DNA of 64,000 nucleotides, taken from NCBI RefSeq assembly GCF_900291985.1, contig NZ_LT985980.1, positions 3,928,001-3,992,000 on the forward strand, given 5' to 3'. Position 1 is the stretch's first letter. Every line of letters starts with the position of its first letter. Origin of the DNA: Lysinibacillus timonensis (GTDB taxonomy: Bacteria > Bacillota > Bacilli > Bacillales_A > Planococcaceae). A program made the position numbers and the translations under genes. Shown in pieces: positions 17,972 to 27,473 of the stretch. The notes beneath the pieces were generated by a model. That model did no database searches. It had not been told where the DNA came from and saw nothing but the letters and a program-made list of their open reading frames with translations.

Positions 17972-19039
17972 TTGAGCGATCGTAAAGCTGCCTTAGATAT
18001 GGCGTTAAAACAAATTGAAAAACAATTCGGAAAAGGTTCTGTTATGAAACTTGGGGAAAAAGCGGACCTTCAAATCGAAACCATTTCAAGTGGTTCGTTA
18101 GCACTTGATGCTGCACTTGGTGTTGGTGGTTATCCAAGAGGCCGTATTATTGAAATTTATGGACCTGAGTCTTCAGGTAAAACAACTGTTGCGCTTCATG
18201 CAATTGCAGAAGTTCAAAAAAATGGTGGACAAGCAGCGTTCATAGATGCAGAGCATGCGCTTGACCCTGTATACGCTCAAAAATTAGGTGTTAATATAGA
18301 TGAATTAATCCTTTCTCAGCCTGATACTGGAGAGCAAGCACTTGAAATTGCTGAAGCATTAGTACGCAGTGGTGCGATTGACGTAATCGTAATCGACTCT
18401 GTTGCTGCCTTAGTACCTAAAGCTGAAATTGAAGGGGAAATGGGCGACTCACACATGGGTCTGCAAGCTCGTTTAATGTCTCAAGCATTACGCAAATTAT
18501 CAGGTATTATTAATAAATCAAACACATTAGCAATCTTCATTAACCAAGTTCGTGAAAAAATTGGTGTTATGTTCGGTAACCCTGAAACGACTACTGGTGG
18601 GCGCGCGTTAAAATTCTACGCGACAATCCGTCTTGAAGTACGTCGCGCAGAAACAATTAAACAAGGTACTGATATGGTAGGGAATAAAACAAAAATCAAA
18701 GTTGTAAAAAACAAAGTAGCTCCTCCATTCCGTACTGCCGAGATTGATATTATGTTCGGTGAAGGGATTTCCAAAGTTGGGGAAATCGTTGATATCGGTG
18801 CAGAACATGATATTATTCAAAAGAGTGGTTCATGGTATGCATATGGTGATGAACGTATCGGCCAAGGCCGCGAAAATGCAAAACAATTCTTAAAAGAAAA
18901 TCCAGACATTCGCATGGAAATCGAAAACAAAATCCGTGAATCTCTTGGTATGGTAGCTGGATCTTATACAATTGCAGCTCACGAAGAAGATGAAGAAGAA
19001 ATGCCAGAAGAATTAGCTTTATTATTAGACGAGGAATAA
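17972..19039 (+). CDS. recA: Recombinase RecA
   Basis: A 355-residue protein with all RecA landmarks: Walker [10 protein letters not shown] (near residues 66-74), Walker [11 protein letters not shown] (near 140), the MAW segment and an acidic C-terminus rich in glutamate. It starts at TTG 17972, with AAGGAGGAAA six bases upstream and the expected [10 protein letters not shown]-terminus. It forms filaments on single-stranded DNA for strand exchange and induces LexA self-cleavage. The upstream SOS box and promoter show normal damage control. Its terminator is followed immediately by a group IIC intron. Confidence 0.98.
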   Translation: MSDRKAALDMALKQIEKQFGKGSVMKLGEKADLQIETISSGSLALDAALGVGGYPRGRIIEIYGPESSGKTTVALHAIAEVQKNGGQAAFIDAEHALDPVYAQKLGVNIDELILSQPDTGEQALEIAEALVRSGAIDVIVIDSVAALVPKAEIEGEMGDSHMGLQARLMSQALRKLSGIINKSNTLAIFINQVREKIGVMFGNPETTTGGRALKFYATIRLEVRRAETIKQGTDMVGNKTKIKVVKNKVAPPFRTAEIDIMFGEGISKVGEIVDIGAEHDIIQKSGSWYAYGDERIGQGRENAKQFLKENPDIRMEIENKIRESLGMVAGSYTIAAHEEDEEEMPEELALLLDEE

Positions 19040-19054
19040 TTCAATACATTTGCC

Positions 19055-19087
19055 AAAGCCATTCTCATGATGAGGATGGCTTTTTTT
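19055..19087 (+). terminator. recA terminator and insertion site of the intron
   Basis: The arms AAAGCCATTCTCA and TGAGGATGGCTTT pair around a TGA loop (one mismatch), followed by TTTTTTT. The intron starts four bases after the T-run. Confidence 0.88.
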
Positions 19088-19090
19088 ATA

Positions 19091-20984
19091 GTGTGCCCGG
19101 CATGGGCTACAACTTGGTGGTGAAAGTCCACTACAGGCTTGGCAGTAGGAACTGTTAGCTGATGGCAAGGGTGTCCACCGTGAGGTGGAATCTGAAGGAA
19201 GCCGGAGGCAAAATCCCGAACTGACGGACAGAAACTATATATAAGGCTGAATTGGAATGGACGAGTTTGCTAAACAAAACGAAGTCCAATACTGCACGAG
19301 TTCCATACAGTAAATATAGCAGTTACATGGGAGGAAGGTTGTAGCTCTTACCCGGGGAGGTCTTACAAGGGTTCCCGACAAGAGAGATGGAATATCTCAC
19401 AGGAACAAGCTTACCAGTGATGGCAAGCTGAATTGTAAGAAGTCAGCAGAGGTCATAGTAGTTTCTCTGAAATGAAGGACTGAACAATAGCAATCTTGAA
19501 GAATTACGGAGGTGATGGCAGTGCAAAGACCGCAGAAAACATCGCAAGATGGCTGTTTGCAAAGGGATAAGTTGGAAACTGAAGAGTATGCAAGAGTGTG
19601 TAGTCCTGCCGTTAAAGAAGTAGGTCAACAAGATGGTATCGATTTAATTGATAAAGTAATTGATAGTAATAATCTTTTCAGAGCATGTAAGAAGGTTAAA
19701 GCCAACAAAGGTGCGCCTGGAATAGATGGAATGACAGTAGATGAACTTTTTGGTCATGTCAGTAAATACCTACCCCATCTTAAGAGAAAACTGAAAGATG
19801 GCTCATATAAGCCTCTTCCAGTCAAACGGGTTGAAATCCCGAAGGCGGATGGTACAAAACGAAAATTAGGCATTCCATGTGTTAGAGACCGTATGGTCCA
19901 ACAAGCAATATATCAAGTAATAGGTGGAATAATAGACCCGAAATTTTCCGATTCAAGTTTTGGTTTTCGACCAAATAGAAACCAACACCAAGCCATAAAG
20001 AAATCTATCAAATACTATGAACAAGGCTATAAAGTGGTAGTGGATTGTGATCTCAAAAGTTACTTTGACACCATTAACCATCAAAAGCTAATGGAATACC
20101 TCAAGGAATTCATTAAAGATAAAATTATATTAAAGCTAATTTGGAAATTTCTTAAAAGCGGAATATTAGAGAATGGCTTTACCAAACCAACTGAATTCGG
20201 TGCGCCTCAAGGCGGCGTACTGTCACCAATTCTTAGTAATGTTTATTTAAATCAGTTAGATATAGAACTGGAGGAAAGAGGACATAAATTCGTTCGCTTT
20301 GCGGATGATTTTTGCATCTACGTTAAAAGTAAACGAGCTGGTGAACGTGTCCTTGATAGCATTACAAAGTTTTTGGAGAAGGAACTGAAGCTGACAGTTA
20401 ATAAAACTAAAAGTAAGGTGGGGTCTCCGACCAAACTAAAATTTTTAGGTTTCTGTATCCACAGTACATCTAAAAGTACAGGATGTAGACCACACCACTC
20501 CGCGAAGAAAAGATTCAGAGATAAACTAAAATATAAAACTAGACGAAATCGTACTGGTAAATTTGAGGATATCGTTAAAGAAATTAATCAAGTTACGGTT
20601 GGATGGATAAATTACTATGGCATTGGTTTGATGAAAATGTTCATTCAAGATATGAGAAAGTGGCTAAACCATCGGTTAAGGCAACTTATTTGGAAAAGGT
20701 GGAAGAAAGTCAAGACAAGGTACTATCAACTTAGGAGATTAGGTATCCAACACAATGAAGCCTGGAAAGTAGCGAATACCCGTAAGGGTTATTGGAGGAT
20801 TTCAGGAAGTGAAACTCTACATAAAGCTATTAGAACAAAAAACGCTCATCAAATGGGGAATAAAGGACCTTAATTATTTGTATGAGCGTCGATACTTAAG
20901 TTATTGAACCGCCGTATACGGAACCGTACGTACGGTGGTGTGAGAGGTCGACTAGCCAATTAATGGCTAGTTTCCTACTCGATT
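19091..20984 (+). mobile_element. Group IIC intron with encoded reverse transcriptase
   Basis: The 5' end GTGTGCCCGGCATGGG and the downstream pieces AAGGGTGTCC, ATGGACGAGTTTGC and CTTACCCGGGGAGGTCT match the ribozyme of the Oceanobacillus-type IIC intron as I remember it. Domain V is at about 20906-20939 (ACCGCCGTATACGG, then CGTACGTACGGTGGT), and domain VI follows with GTGAGAGGTCG and ends TCCTACTCGATT. Length is about 1.9 kb. It lies right behind the recA terminator, the preferred target of this class, which recognises terminator stem-loops. The 3' boundary is placed by the AY rule and is uncertain by one or two bases. Confidence 0.92.
19515..20873 (+). CDS. ltrA: Group II intron reverse transcriptase/maturase
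   Basis: The product is about 452 residues. The order is an N-terminal RT-0 region, the seven-finger/palm RT domain with KSYFDTINH (block 3), GAPQGGVLSPILSN (block 4), the catalytic FADD (near residue 262), then a maturase X domain (VGWINYYGIG and RRLGIQHNEAW). There is no HNH endonuclease at the end, as expected for class C. It splices its host intron and copies it into new terminator sites. The start is uncertain: GTG 19512, ATG 19515 and GTG 19521 share one GGAGG site, and 19521 has the best spacing. The frame is intact, so the intron may be mobile. Confidence 0.93.
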   Translation: MAVQRPQKTSQDGCLQRDKLETEEYARVCSPAVKEVGQQDGIDLIDKVIDSNNLFRACKKVKANKGAPGIDGMTVDELFGHVSKYLPHLKRKLKDGSYKPLPVKRVEIPKADGTKRKLGIPCVRDRMVQQAIYQVIGGIIDPKFSDSSFGFRPNRNQHQAIKKSIKYYEQGYKVVVDCDLKSYFDTINHQKLMEYLKEFIKDKIILKLIWKFLKSGILENGFTKPTEFGAPQGGVLSPILSNVYLNQLDIELEERGHKFVRFADDFCIYVKSKRAGERVLDSITKFLEKELKLTVNKTKSKVGSPTKLKFLGFCIHSTSKSTGCRPHHSAKKRFRDKLKYKTRRNRTGKFEDIVKEINQVTVGWINYYGIGLMKMFIQDMRKWLNHRLRQLIWKRWKKVKTRYYQLRRLGIQHNEAWKVANTRKGYWRISGSETLHKAIRTKNAHQMGNKGP

Positions 20985-21225
20985 GAAACTTAGAAACTAA
21001 ATGCAAGGTTGTTTTTTTCCATCATGTAGTGTATTCATCAAGAAAAAATAAGAAGATATTAAGAAACCAATTCAACGCATGCTAAATACACAATTTTACA
21101 ACATCTTAACACTAAAATCAGAATGATAACGTAGAATGATTAAGTACAGTAAAAAGACAAGGAAGCACCAAACCTCTTTTAATTTTGAAATTCAAATAGG
21201 ATCAAAGATTAAAAGGAGATGGAAA

Positions 21226-22053
21226 ATGAAAGCATTAAAATTGGGATTAAAAGGATCAACAGCTCCAAGACAAATAGAGAACCGTTTGGCTCAAAAGGGA
21301 ATTGACATATATGAATTTCATTTAGTGGAAGATGATCTATTTGGCAAGAGATTGAAAGAACTGGAATTCGCGATTATGAAGTTAAAAGAAAATGGGGTGA
21401 AGGTGTATTTGCATCACCCGATGAGATTTCAAGGAATCTGGTTGCATATAAATGATGAAACCTCCATTACTTCGGACTTTTACAAACTAAGCACACGAAT
21501 TTTAGTAGATTTATGCGAACGATACGACTGCTATGTCGTTGTTCATTGGAATTACGGAATTTTGAAGAATGAAAGTGTCGTTGAGCATGAAATTTCTGAT
21601 AAGAAAAGCCTACTCCACACAATAAATCGAACGATACAGTTTAATGAAAAGTATGGTAAAGGTCGTATTCTTTGGGAAAATGGTACGAAAGGAATCGGTG
21701 CATACCGTAAGGATTTCATTTTAGCGAATTTAATAGTAGGTACACCTCTCAAACTTTGTTTTGATATAAGTCATGCATTTATTAGTTTAAATGGTGATAA
21801 TAATTTACTTTATAAGACGATTCGGATGTTGCAAAACAATATCCACTATTATCATGTAGTAGATAGTAAAGGTAAATTTCATGATTCTTTAGTTGTCGGG
21901 AACGGATTAATAGATTTCCCAAGAATTCTGCCATTTATTCTTGAGCAAAATTATATTTATGAAATCGAATTAGCGAATTATTTAGATTGCAAAGAGATGC
22001 TTGAGAGTCATCGAGTGATGAAAGAGATAGCGGAAAAGCATTCGCTTATTTAA
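21226..22053 (+). CDS. Sugar phosphate isomerase/epimerase-like TIM-barrel protein
   Basis: A 275-residue protein starting MKALKLGLKG at ATG 21226 with an AAAAGGAGAT site; a longer in-frame start 30 codons upstream has no ribosome site. The sequence fits the xylose-isomerase-like/AP-endonuclease-2 barrel: conserved acids and histidines occur as ILWENG (near 150), CFDISHAF (near 183), YYHVVDSKG (near 206) and YEIELANY (near 245), spaced like metal ligands at strand ends. The substrate is unknown. It stands alone between the intron and a repeat array. Endonuclease IV is an alternative, but the sequence is closer to the isomerase side. Confidence 0.7.
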   Translation: MKALKLGLKGSTAPRQIENRLAQKGIDIYEFHLVEDDLFGKRLKELEFAIMKLKENGVKVYLHHPMRFQGIWLHINDETSITSDFYKLSTRILVDLCERYDCYVVVHWNYGILKNESVVEHEISDKKSLLHTINRTIQFNEKYGKGRILWENGTKGIGAYRKDFILANLIVGTPLKLCFDISHAFISLNGDNNLLYKTIRMLQNNIHYYHVVDSKGKFHDSLVVGNGLIDFPRILPFILEQNYIYEIELANYLDCKEMLESHRVMKEIAEKHSLI

Positions 22054-22167
22054 AAAAGTTTAATATAGTTTCCAACAAATTTAAATCTAGGCATTATTTA
22101 ATTTTACTATTGATCATCTACGTGAGTGTAGTGGATGAAGGTGGAATCGTTAGGTATATCGAAGTTA

Positions 22168-22345
22168 TTAGTCAAAACACCTAAGTCCTGCTAAACATGA
22201 TAGTTAATCGCTAAAGTCGCAGAGTTATTAGCCAAAATTTCTAAGATATTCGCCAAACTCATAAGGATATTCGCCAAAACGCCAAAAATATTCGCCAAAG
22301 TCATGAAGTTATTCGCCAAACACGCAAGGAAATTCCGCAAAAGCC
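22168..22345. repeat. 21 bp tandem repeat array, about 8 units
   Basis: The word CGCCAAA (or GCTAAA, GCCAAA) recurs at 22209, 22230, 22251, 22272, 22293, 22314 and 22335, a strict 21-base step. The unit is approximately ATATTCGCCAAANTCATNAGG. Twenty-one bases equal two helical turns, so all copies face the same side of the DNA. The minus strand has a 62-codon frame with a seven-residue LAN-type period, most likely a by-product. Confidence 0.85.
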
Positions 22346-22585
22346 AAAAAGTTGCCGCGACAATGTTAACTATCAATCAGGAACTAAAGACTTAACTTAA
22401 AATCCATGAAAACATAAAAATACCCAAATTTCACCTATTATGAATGAATACTGTAAAATGTTGCAATAATAAAGATAATTAGGGATAATTTAGTGCCCCT
22501 CAATTGATGTGTTCAACATGATGGGTTTCTCTTGGCAACAGCAACAAGCTATTTATGAAAGTGAATATTTATCCTCTAAGATTAT

Positions 22586-22670
22586 TTGTATACAATTTTA
22601 GTGTACAATACTAGAAACTGTAGCAATCCTTGACATACCAAGTGTGGAACTATACAATTAATCTTGTATA
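22586..22670. promoter_or_regulatory. Cluster of TTGTATACAA-like motifs upstream of rny
   Basis: TTGTATACAA is at 22586-22595, GTGTACAATA at 22601-22610, and an inverted pair TATACAA (22651-22657) and TTGTATA (22664-22670) spaced by 6 bases. The last pair overlaps the predicted -10 box of the rny promoter. The symmetry suggests a dimeric repressor, perhaps GntR-like; no regulator is identified. Confidence 0.45.
22630..22658 (+). promoter_or_regulatory. Putative sigma-A promoter of rny
   Basis: TTGACA (22630-22635) and TACAAT (22653-22658) are separated by 17 bases. The resulting 5' leader would be about 235 bases, with no clear hairpin of riboswitch type. Confidence 0.6.
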
Positions 22671-22898
22671 ATTTCTAAATTTTGAAATGAAATAGGCAGT
22701 ATGTTGATTTGCATCCGAATGGATTGTTTTCGTACGATTGGATTATGGTAGAAGGAACAATTTAAGTTAAACGATTCCGGTTACAATTAAGTTCAATCAT
22801 GAAAGCGCACAATCCGGGATCTTTCGATTTAATCGAAAAAAGATATCAATATATAGCCGACTGAAAATGAAATGGAAATAGCAAGAGGAGGTGTTCAA

Positions 22899-24455
22899 AT
22901 GTTTGAATACATTATCTCCGCTTTGCTTGGATTCATCGTCGGTGCCGCTGTTATCTATTTCTATATGAAAAAAGTGAATGAGTCAAAAGTGAATGGTGCC
23001 AAAAGTCAAGCTGAACTCATTGTAGATGAGGCGAAACGGGAGGCGGAAGCCTTAAAGAAAGAGGCACTACTAGAAGCGAAAGATGAAACTCACAAAATTC
23101 GTAATGAAGCAGAAAAGGACATCCGTGAACGCCGGTCTGAGCTTCAGAAACAAGAAAACCGGTTATTGCAAAGAGAAGAAAATCTTGATCGCAAGGATGA
23201 TACTCTGAATAAGAGAGAATCGAGCTTAGAGCGGAAGGAAGAGATTCTATCCGAAAGACAACAGCATATTGAACAGATGGAAAGTAAAGTGGAGGAGCTC
23301 GTGAACGCGCAACAATCAGAACTTGAGCGTATTGCAGCACTAACACGTGAAGAAGCAAAAGACGTTATATTAAAGAGCGTCGAACAAGAATTGACTACAG
23401 ACATTGCTGTCATGACGAAAGAAGCAGAAACACGTGCAAAAGAAGAATCTGATAAGAAAGCACGAGAGATTTTATCACTTGCCCTACAACGCTTTGCGGC
23501 TGATCACGTTGCAGAAACGACTGTGTCGGTTGTAAACTTACCGAATGACGAAATGAAGGGCCGAATCATCGGGCGTGAAGGTCGTAACATTCGAACACTT
23601 GAAACACTGACGGGTATTGATTTAATTATTGATGATACGCCTGAAGCAGTGATTTTATCAGGATTTGACCCAATTCGCCGTGAAACAGCACGTCTTGCAC
23701 TTGAAAAATTAGTACAAGATGGGCGTATCCATCCAGCTCGTATCGAGGAAATGGTTGAAAAATCTCGTCGTGAGATGGACGAGCAAATCCGTGAAACGGG
23801 TGAACAAACGATATTTGAAGTAGGTATTCATAACCTACATCCGGATCTAATGAAAATTTTAGGTCGTATGAAATATCGTACTAGCTATGGTCAAAATGTG
23901 TTAAAACATTCCATAGAAGTGGCACATCTTTCTGGTTTACTGGCAGCTGAACTTGGAGAAGATGTGATATTAGCGAAACGTGCAGGATTACTGCATGATA
24001 TCGGTAAAGCCATCGATCATGAAGTAGAAGGAAGCCATGTAGAGATCGGCGTCGAATTAGCAACGAAGTATAAAGAACACCCAGTCGTTATTAACAGTAT
24101 CGCTTCACACCATGGTGATACAGAAGCAACCTCTGTTATTGCAGTTATTGTTGCTGCAGCGGATGCATTATCAGCAGCAAGACCTGGTGCTCGTAGTGAA
24201 ACACTTGAAAACTATATTCGACGATTAGAAAAACTAGAAGAAATCTCCGAATCTTATGAAGGTGTTGAAAAGTCATTTGCTATTCAAGCTGGTCGCGAAA
24301 TTCGCATTATCGTTCAGCCTGAAAAAGTGGATGATCTCGCATCACACCGATTAGCTCGTGATATTCGAAAACGCATAGAAGAAGAACTGGATTATCCTGG
24401 CCACATTAAAGTGACAGTAATACGTGAAACACGTGCAGTTGAATATGCAAAATAG
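22899..24455 (+). CDS. rny: Ribonuclease Y
   Basis: The product is 518 residues from ATG 22899 with an AGAGGAGGTG site. The order is a single N-terminal membrane helix (residues 3-23), a long charged coiled coil (about 28-200), a KH RNA-binding domain ([15 protein letters not shown] near 215), an HD phosphohydrolase domain ([10 protein letters not shown], metal-binding H366/D367) and a C-terminal helical domain. RNase Y starts bulk mRNA decay at the membrane. The ORF track nine codons upstream lacks support. In Bacillus rny follows recA and pbpX and precedes ymdB; here ymdB is missing and a surface-polysaccharide region begins instead. Confidence 0.97.
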   Translation: MFEYIISALLGFIVGAAVIYFYMKKVNESKVNGAKSQAELIVDEAKREAEALKKEALLEAKDETHKIRNEAEKDIRERRSELQKQENRLLQREENLDRKDDTLNKRESSLERKEEILSERQQHIEQMESKVEELVNAQQSELERIAALTREEAKDVILKSVEQELTTDIAVMTKEAETRAKEESDKKAREILSLALQRFAADHVAETTVSVVNLPNDEMKGRIIGREGRNIRTLETLTGIDLIIDDTPEAVILSGFDPIRRETARLALEKLVQDGRIHPARIEEMVEKSRREMDEQIRETGEQTIFEVGIHNLHPDLMKILGRMKYRTSYGQNVLKHSIEVAHLSGLLAAELGEDVILAKRAGLLHDIGKAIDHEVEGSHVEIGVELATKYKEHPVVINSIASHHGDTEATSVIAVIVAAADALSAARPGARSETLENYIRRLEKLEEISESYEGVEKSFAIQAGREIRIIVQPEKVDDLASHRLARDIRKRIEEELDYPGHIKVTVIRETRAVEYAK

Positions 24456-24458
24456 AAC

Positions 24459-24497
24459 AAAAATCCCTTTTGGCTTCAGTGCCAGAAGGGATTTTTC
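24459..24497 (+). terminator. rny terminator
   Basis: AAAAATCCCTTTTGGC pairs with GCCAGAAGGGATTTTT (one mismatch) around TTCAGT, with the T-run in the right arm. Confidence 0.88.
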
Positions 24498-24624
24498 TAT
24501 ATGTCACATTTGAGAACAGAGATCCAAAATTGTAATATGATAAAGTCTAGTTGTAAGTTAATATTTAATAATACTTATTCTCCTTAAAAAGGATAACTAA
24601 CTATTAGAGTTAAGAGGTGGCAAA

Positions 24625-25257
24625 GTGAAAATAACGGATTGGATTGCACTATTAGCAGCAGGTATTGCCCTATTTGGTGCTATACTCGCATATTTAGGAG
24701 TTAGACAAACAGTTAAAGCTTCTAGAGAAAGTAGTGAAAAATCAAATGATGTTTCTATTAAACTTGGTAAATTATCTGAACAATCACAGGGTAAACAAAG
24801 ATTAATTGAAACTGTAAGTGCTCAAAGAGTTGAATGGATAAATAAAGTAAGGGAATATTTTAGTCAACTCAGCAAAGTATTGCATATTATTGCTGTTAAG
24901 AGATCGAATAACGAGGAAATTAGTGATATACAATTTGATTTAATTTATTTAGTTAATCATATAGAGCTATTTCTAAATCCAACAGAGATAATAACAAATA
25001 AGTTCATAGAGATAAAAGATGAGATTAGCAATTATTTATTGAATGATAAAGGTTGTTTTTCATGGAATCGTTACCGTGAATTAATGTTAGATTTACATTA
25101 TTTAGAGCAGGTTATATTGAAATCAGAGTGGAAAAGACTTAAAGAAGAGACGATTCAAGGGAGCGAAGTAAAGGATATGGAGAAAATACATAAGGAAATA
25201 GCTGAAAAGATAGATCCGAAAAGATATATGTCTCTCTTAAAAAAGGACTTCGAGTAA
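24625..25257 (+). CDS. Hypothetical membrane-anchored protein
   Basis: The product is 210 residues from GTG 24625 with an AGAGGTGG site. Residues 6-26 form one hydrophobic helix near the N-terminus (WIALLAAGIALFGAILAYLG); the rest is charged and mainly helical, with a likely coiled coil at 33-60. I do not recognise a family; single-helix proteins of this shape (membrane anchor, then helical cytoplasmic domain) are common in accessory DNA of Bacillales. It is monocistronic, between the rny terminator and its own terminator. The function is unknown. Confidence 0.7.
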   Translation: MKITDWIALLAAGIALFGAILAYLGVRQTVKASRESSEKSNDVSIKLGKLSEQSQGKQRLIETVSAQRVEWINKVREYFSQLSKVLHIIAVKRSNNEEISDIQFDLIYLVNHIELFLNPTEIITNKFIEIKDEISNYLLNDKGCFSWNRYRELMLDLHYLEQVILKSEWKRLKEETIQGSEVKDMEKIHKEIAEKIDPKRYMSLLKKDFE

Positions 25258-25298
25258 GACTTCCCTTAACGACTGCAATTGAATATATAAACAAATCC

Positions 25299-25335
25299 AA
25301 CCCCTTTGCCAAGAAAATCGGAAAGGGGTTTTTTG
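25299..25335 (+). terminator. Intrinsic terminator
   Basis: AACCCCTTTGCC pairs with GGAAAGGGGTT (one mismatch region near the loop AAGAAAATC), followed by TTTTTG. Confidence 0.8.
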
Positions 25336-25496
25336 TTGGGATATCTAGGAAAGTAGTGGTGGGAATAGTAAAATCTCCTACATTATCTAATAGAGTACAC
25401 CCAACCCCAACTATAGGGCAATTATACAGAAACAGAAGATTAACGCCTATTTAGAGAAATAATTTACATTTTTTTCACAACATTTTACAATTTTAA

Positions 25497-25600
25497 TGTT
25501 ATAATAGAAAGAGTATTATTTATTACCTATGAAAATGGTAATAGAATAGGTAAAATCGTGTAAATATTCCTATGCTTAGGTTTCCAAATTATGCTATGAT
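25497..25600 (+). promoter_or_regulatory. Two extended -10 promoters upstream of the SLH protein gene
   Basis: TGTTATAAT (25497-25505) and TGCTATGAT (25592-25600) are both of the extended -10 type; a -35 is weak for each. Two stacked promoters fit the high expression usual for S-layer-like genes. The start codon is about 50 bases past the second one. The 394-base intergenic region contains nothing else that I can identify. Confidence 0.5.
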
Positions 25601-25651
25601 AATTAGCGTTCGGAATTTATTTACAATTTTACTAATAGGAGGTAGAAAGCA

Positions 25652-27361
25652 ATGAAAAAACAATCGAACAACAAATTATTCAAACTAGCCCTAGCAGGCA
25701 CAATGGCAGCTGGTGCAGTTGTTGCAGTAGCACCTCAAGCTGATGCTGCAAGTACTAGTTTCGTAGATTTAACACCAGAAAAATCACACTACGATACAGT
25801 AATGAATCTTTTTGAACGTGGGTTAATTTCTGGATATGAAGATAACACATTCAAACCAAATGAAGCAATTAAACGTGGACATGCTGCCTTAATTATTTCG
25901 AACATTCTTGGACTAGATACTAAAAATGTAACAGACCCAGGATTTACAGATGTTCCAAAAACTCACCCATACTACGGGGCAATTGCTGCACTTGCAAACA
26001 AAGGTATTATCAACGGCTTCCCTGATCATACATATGGTGTCAACCAAACATTAACGCGTGGTCAAATGGCTGTTATTATTTCGAACGCATTTGAACTTGA
26101 AGGTGATGTAAATTCATTACCGTTCACAGATATCGCAAAATCTCCATACAAAGCTCAAATCGCTGCACTTTATACAAACAAAGTAACGGTGGGTAAAACA
26201 GCTACGACATTTGACGCGATTTCGCCTGTAACACGTGGACAACTTGCGACATTTGTTGTCAAAGCGGAAGAAGCTGCTAAAGCTGTTGCTACAACAGAAG
26301 TAGTTGTAGAAATCAAAGACGGATTTGTTGTAACTGATAAAGGCACTTACGCAATCGATGATGAAACTGCAAAAGTGTTCAACGAAGCGAACGCTGCTGC
26401 ATTAAAAGATGCAAAAGTTAAATTAGTCGTAGAAGAGAACTCTGTTGCGGCTGTAAACTTTGTTGCTGCTGCTGAACCAACAATCGTTGGAATTGAAGCA
26501 TTAACACTTGTTGCTGCTGACGCGACATTCGATGCTGGTGGCTATAACATTCCAAACGTAACGGTTAACGGTAACAATGTGGAAGTGAGAAATGTAGTAG
26601 CTGAAACAATCAGCATTGCTGATGGACTAACAGTTGACATAAAAGGTGTCGAAGCTGGAGAAATTACAGTAACAGGCAACTCGAAAATTACTTTAGATTC
26701 AGCATCTAAAATTACGAAACTAGTATTACCAGAAGGTAAAAAAGTACAAGATGTCGTTTCAAACTATTCTCAAGTTAGTAACGTATTAAAAAATATTGAG
26801 ATTGTTGATGAAGCAGGCACAAAAGTTGACGCTCCTGTATCTACTGGCGGCGGTGGAGGTGGCGGAAGCAAATCACCAGCTTCTTACGATGGAACAGTAG
26901 ATAGATTAATTTCTTCACTGGTTGATAAATATGATGAAGATGTTCCTTCATATGCAGAAGTTACATTTACACCATCTACAAATACAATCTCTGTATCAGT
27001 TAAAAACGGTACAGTGGCTCTTGCAGATGTTAAGCAAGATTTAATTGATTATAACGCTGATGCTCCAACTCTTAGCGAGATTATTAATGATGAGAATATT
27101 GTAGATTTTGCAACTGTCTATGCTAAATTAACTCATATTACAATTGATGGTGATAAACAACCAAAATCACATTACATTGGTAGTAATCTAGTTCCAAATA
27201 AAACAGTAATTATAGATACTGTTCAAAACTTTGTAGATGAATATCAAGCGGATACGAATGCAACTGTTTTAAGTGATGTAATTGGTGCATCAACGACAAT
27301 TACAGTCGACTTCGATGGATATCCATCATTAAACTATACATTGAAAATAGTGGGTAATTAA
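25652..27361 (+). CDS. Secreted SLH-domain cell-surface protein (S-layer type)
   Basis: The product is 569 residues from ATG 25652 with a strong AGGAGGT site. A signal peptide covers residues 1-32 (cleavage after the Ala of ADA). Three S-layer homology domains follow at about 33-75 (LFERGLISGYEDNTFKP), 95-140 and 155-200, each with the FxD and GY/GF-type motifs; they bind pyruvylated secondary wall polysaccharide. A beta-rich stretch (220-390) leads to a glycine linker (STGGGGGGGSKS) and a C-terminal module of about 160 residues of unknown type. A polysaccharide pyruvyl transferase homologue lies 15 kb downstream. It is shorter than a classical S-layer protein, so it may be a minor surface protein. 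Confidence 0.88.
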   Translation: MKKQSNNKLFKLALAGTMAAGAVVAVAPQADAASTSFVDLTPEKSHYDTVMNLFERGLISGYEDNTFKPNEAIKRGHAALIISNILGLDTKNVTDPGFTDVPKTHPYYGAIAALANKGIINGFPDHTYGVNQTLTRGQMAVIISNAFELEGDVNSLPFTDIAKSPYKAQIAALYTNKVTVGKTATTFDAISPVTRGQLATFVVKAEEAAKAVATTEVVVEIKDGFVVTDKGTYAIDDETAKVFNEANAAALKDAKVKLVVEENSVAAVNFVAAAEPTIVGIEALTLVAADATFDAGGYNIPNVTVNGNNVEVRNVVAETISIADGLTVDIKGVEAGEITVTGNSKITLDSASKITKLVLPEGKKVQDVVSNYSQVSNVLKNIEIVDEAGTKVDAPVSTGGGGGGGSKSPASYDGTVDRLISSLVDKYDEDVPSYAEVTFTPSTNTISVSVKNGTVALADVKQDLIDYNADAPTLSEIINDENIVDFATVYAKLTHITIDGDKQPKSHYIGSNLVPNKTVIIDTVQNFVDEYQADTNATVLSDVIGASTTITVDFDGYPSLNYTLKIVGN

Positions 27362-27386
27362 TTTAATTGTATAGACTGTAATATTC

Positions 27387-27418
27387 AATTCCCCAGAACA
27401 AGGGTGTTCTGGGGAATT
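27387..27418 (+). terminator. Strong hairpin after the SLH gene
   Basis: AATTCCCCAGAAC pairs perfectly with GTTCTGGGGAATT (13 bp). No long T-run follows, so termination may be partial or the hairpin may stabilise the mRNA 3' end. Confidence 0.65.
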
Positions 27419-27473
27419 TGAGTGTAAAAGGGATTTTGCCATGATTTAGTAATTTTGGAAAATGGAGGCACCT

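Noticed and set aside
22191..22376. 61-residue reverse-strand protein with LAN repeats
   Set aside because: The seven-residue period is the 21-base DNA repeat read in frame; no start signal supports it.
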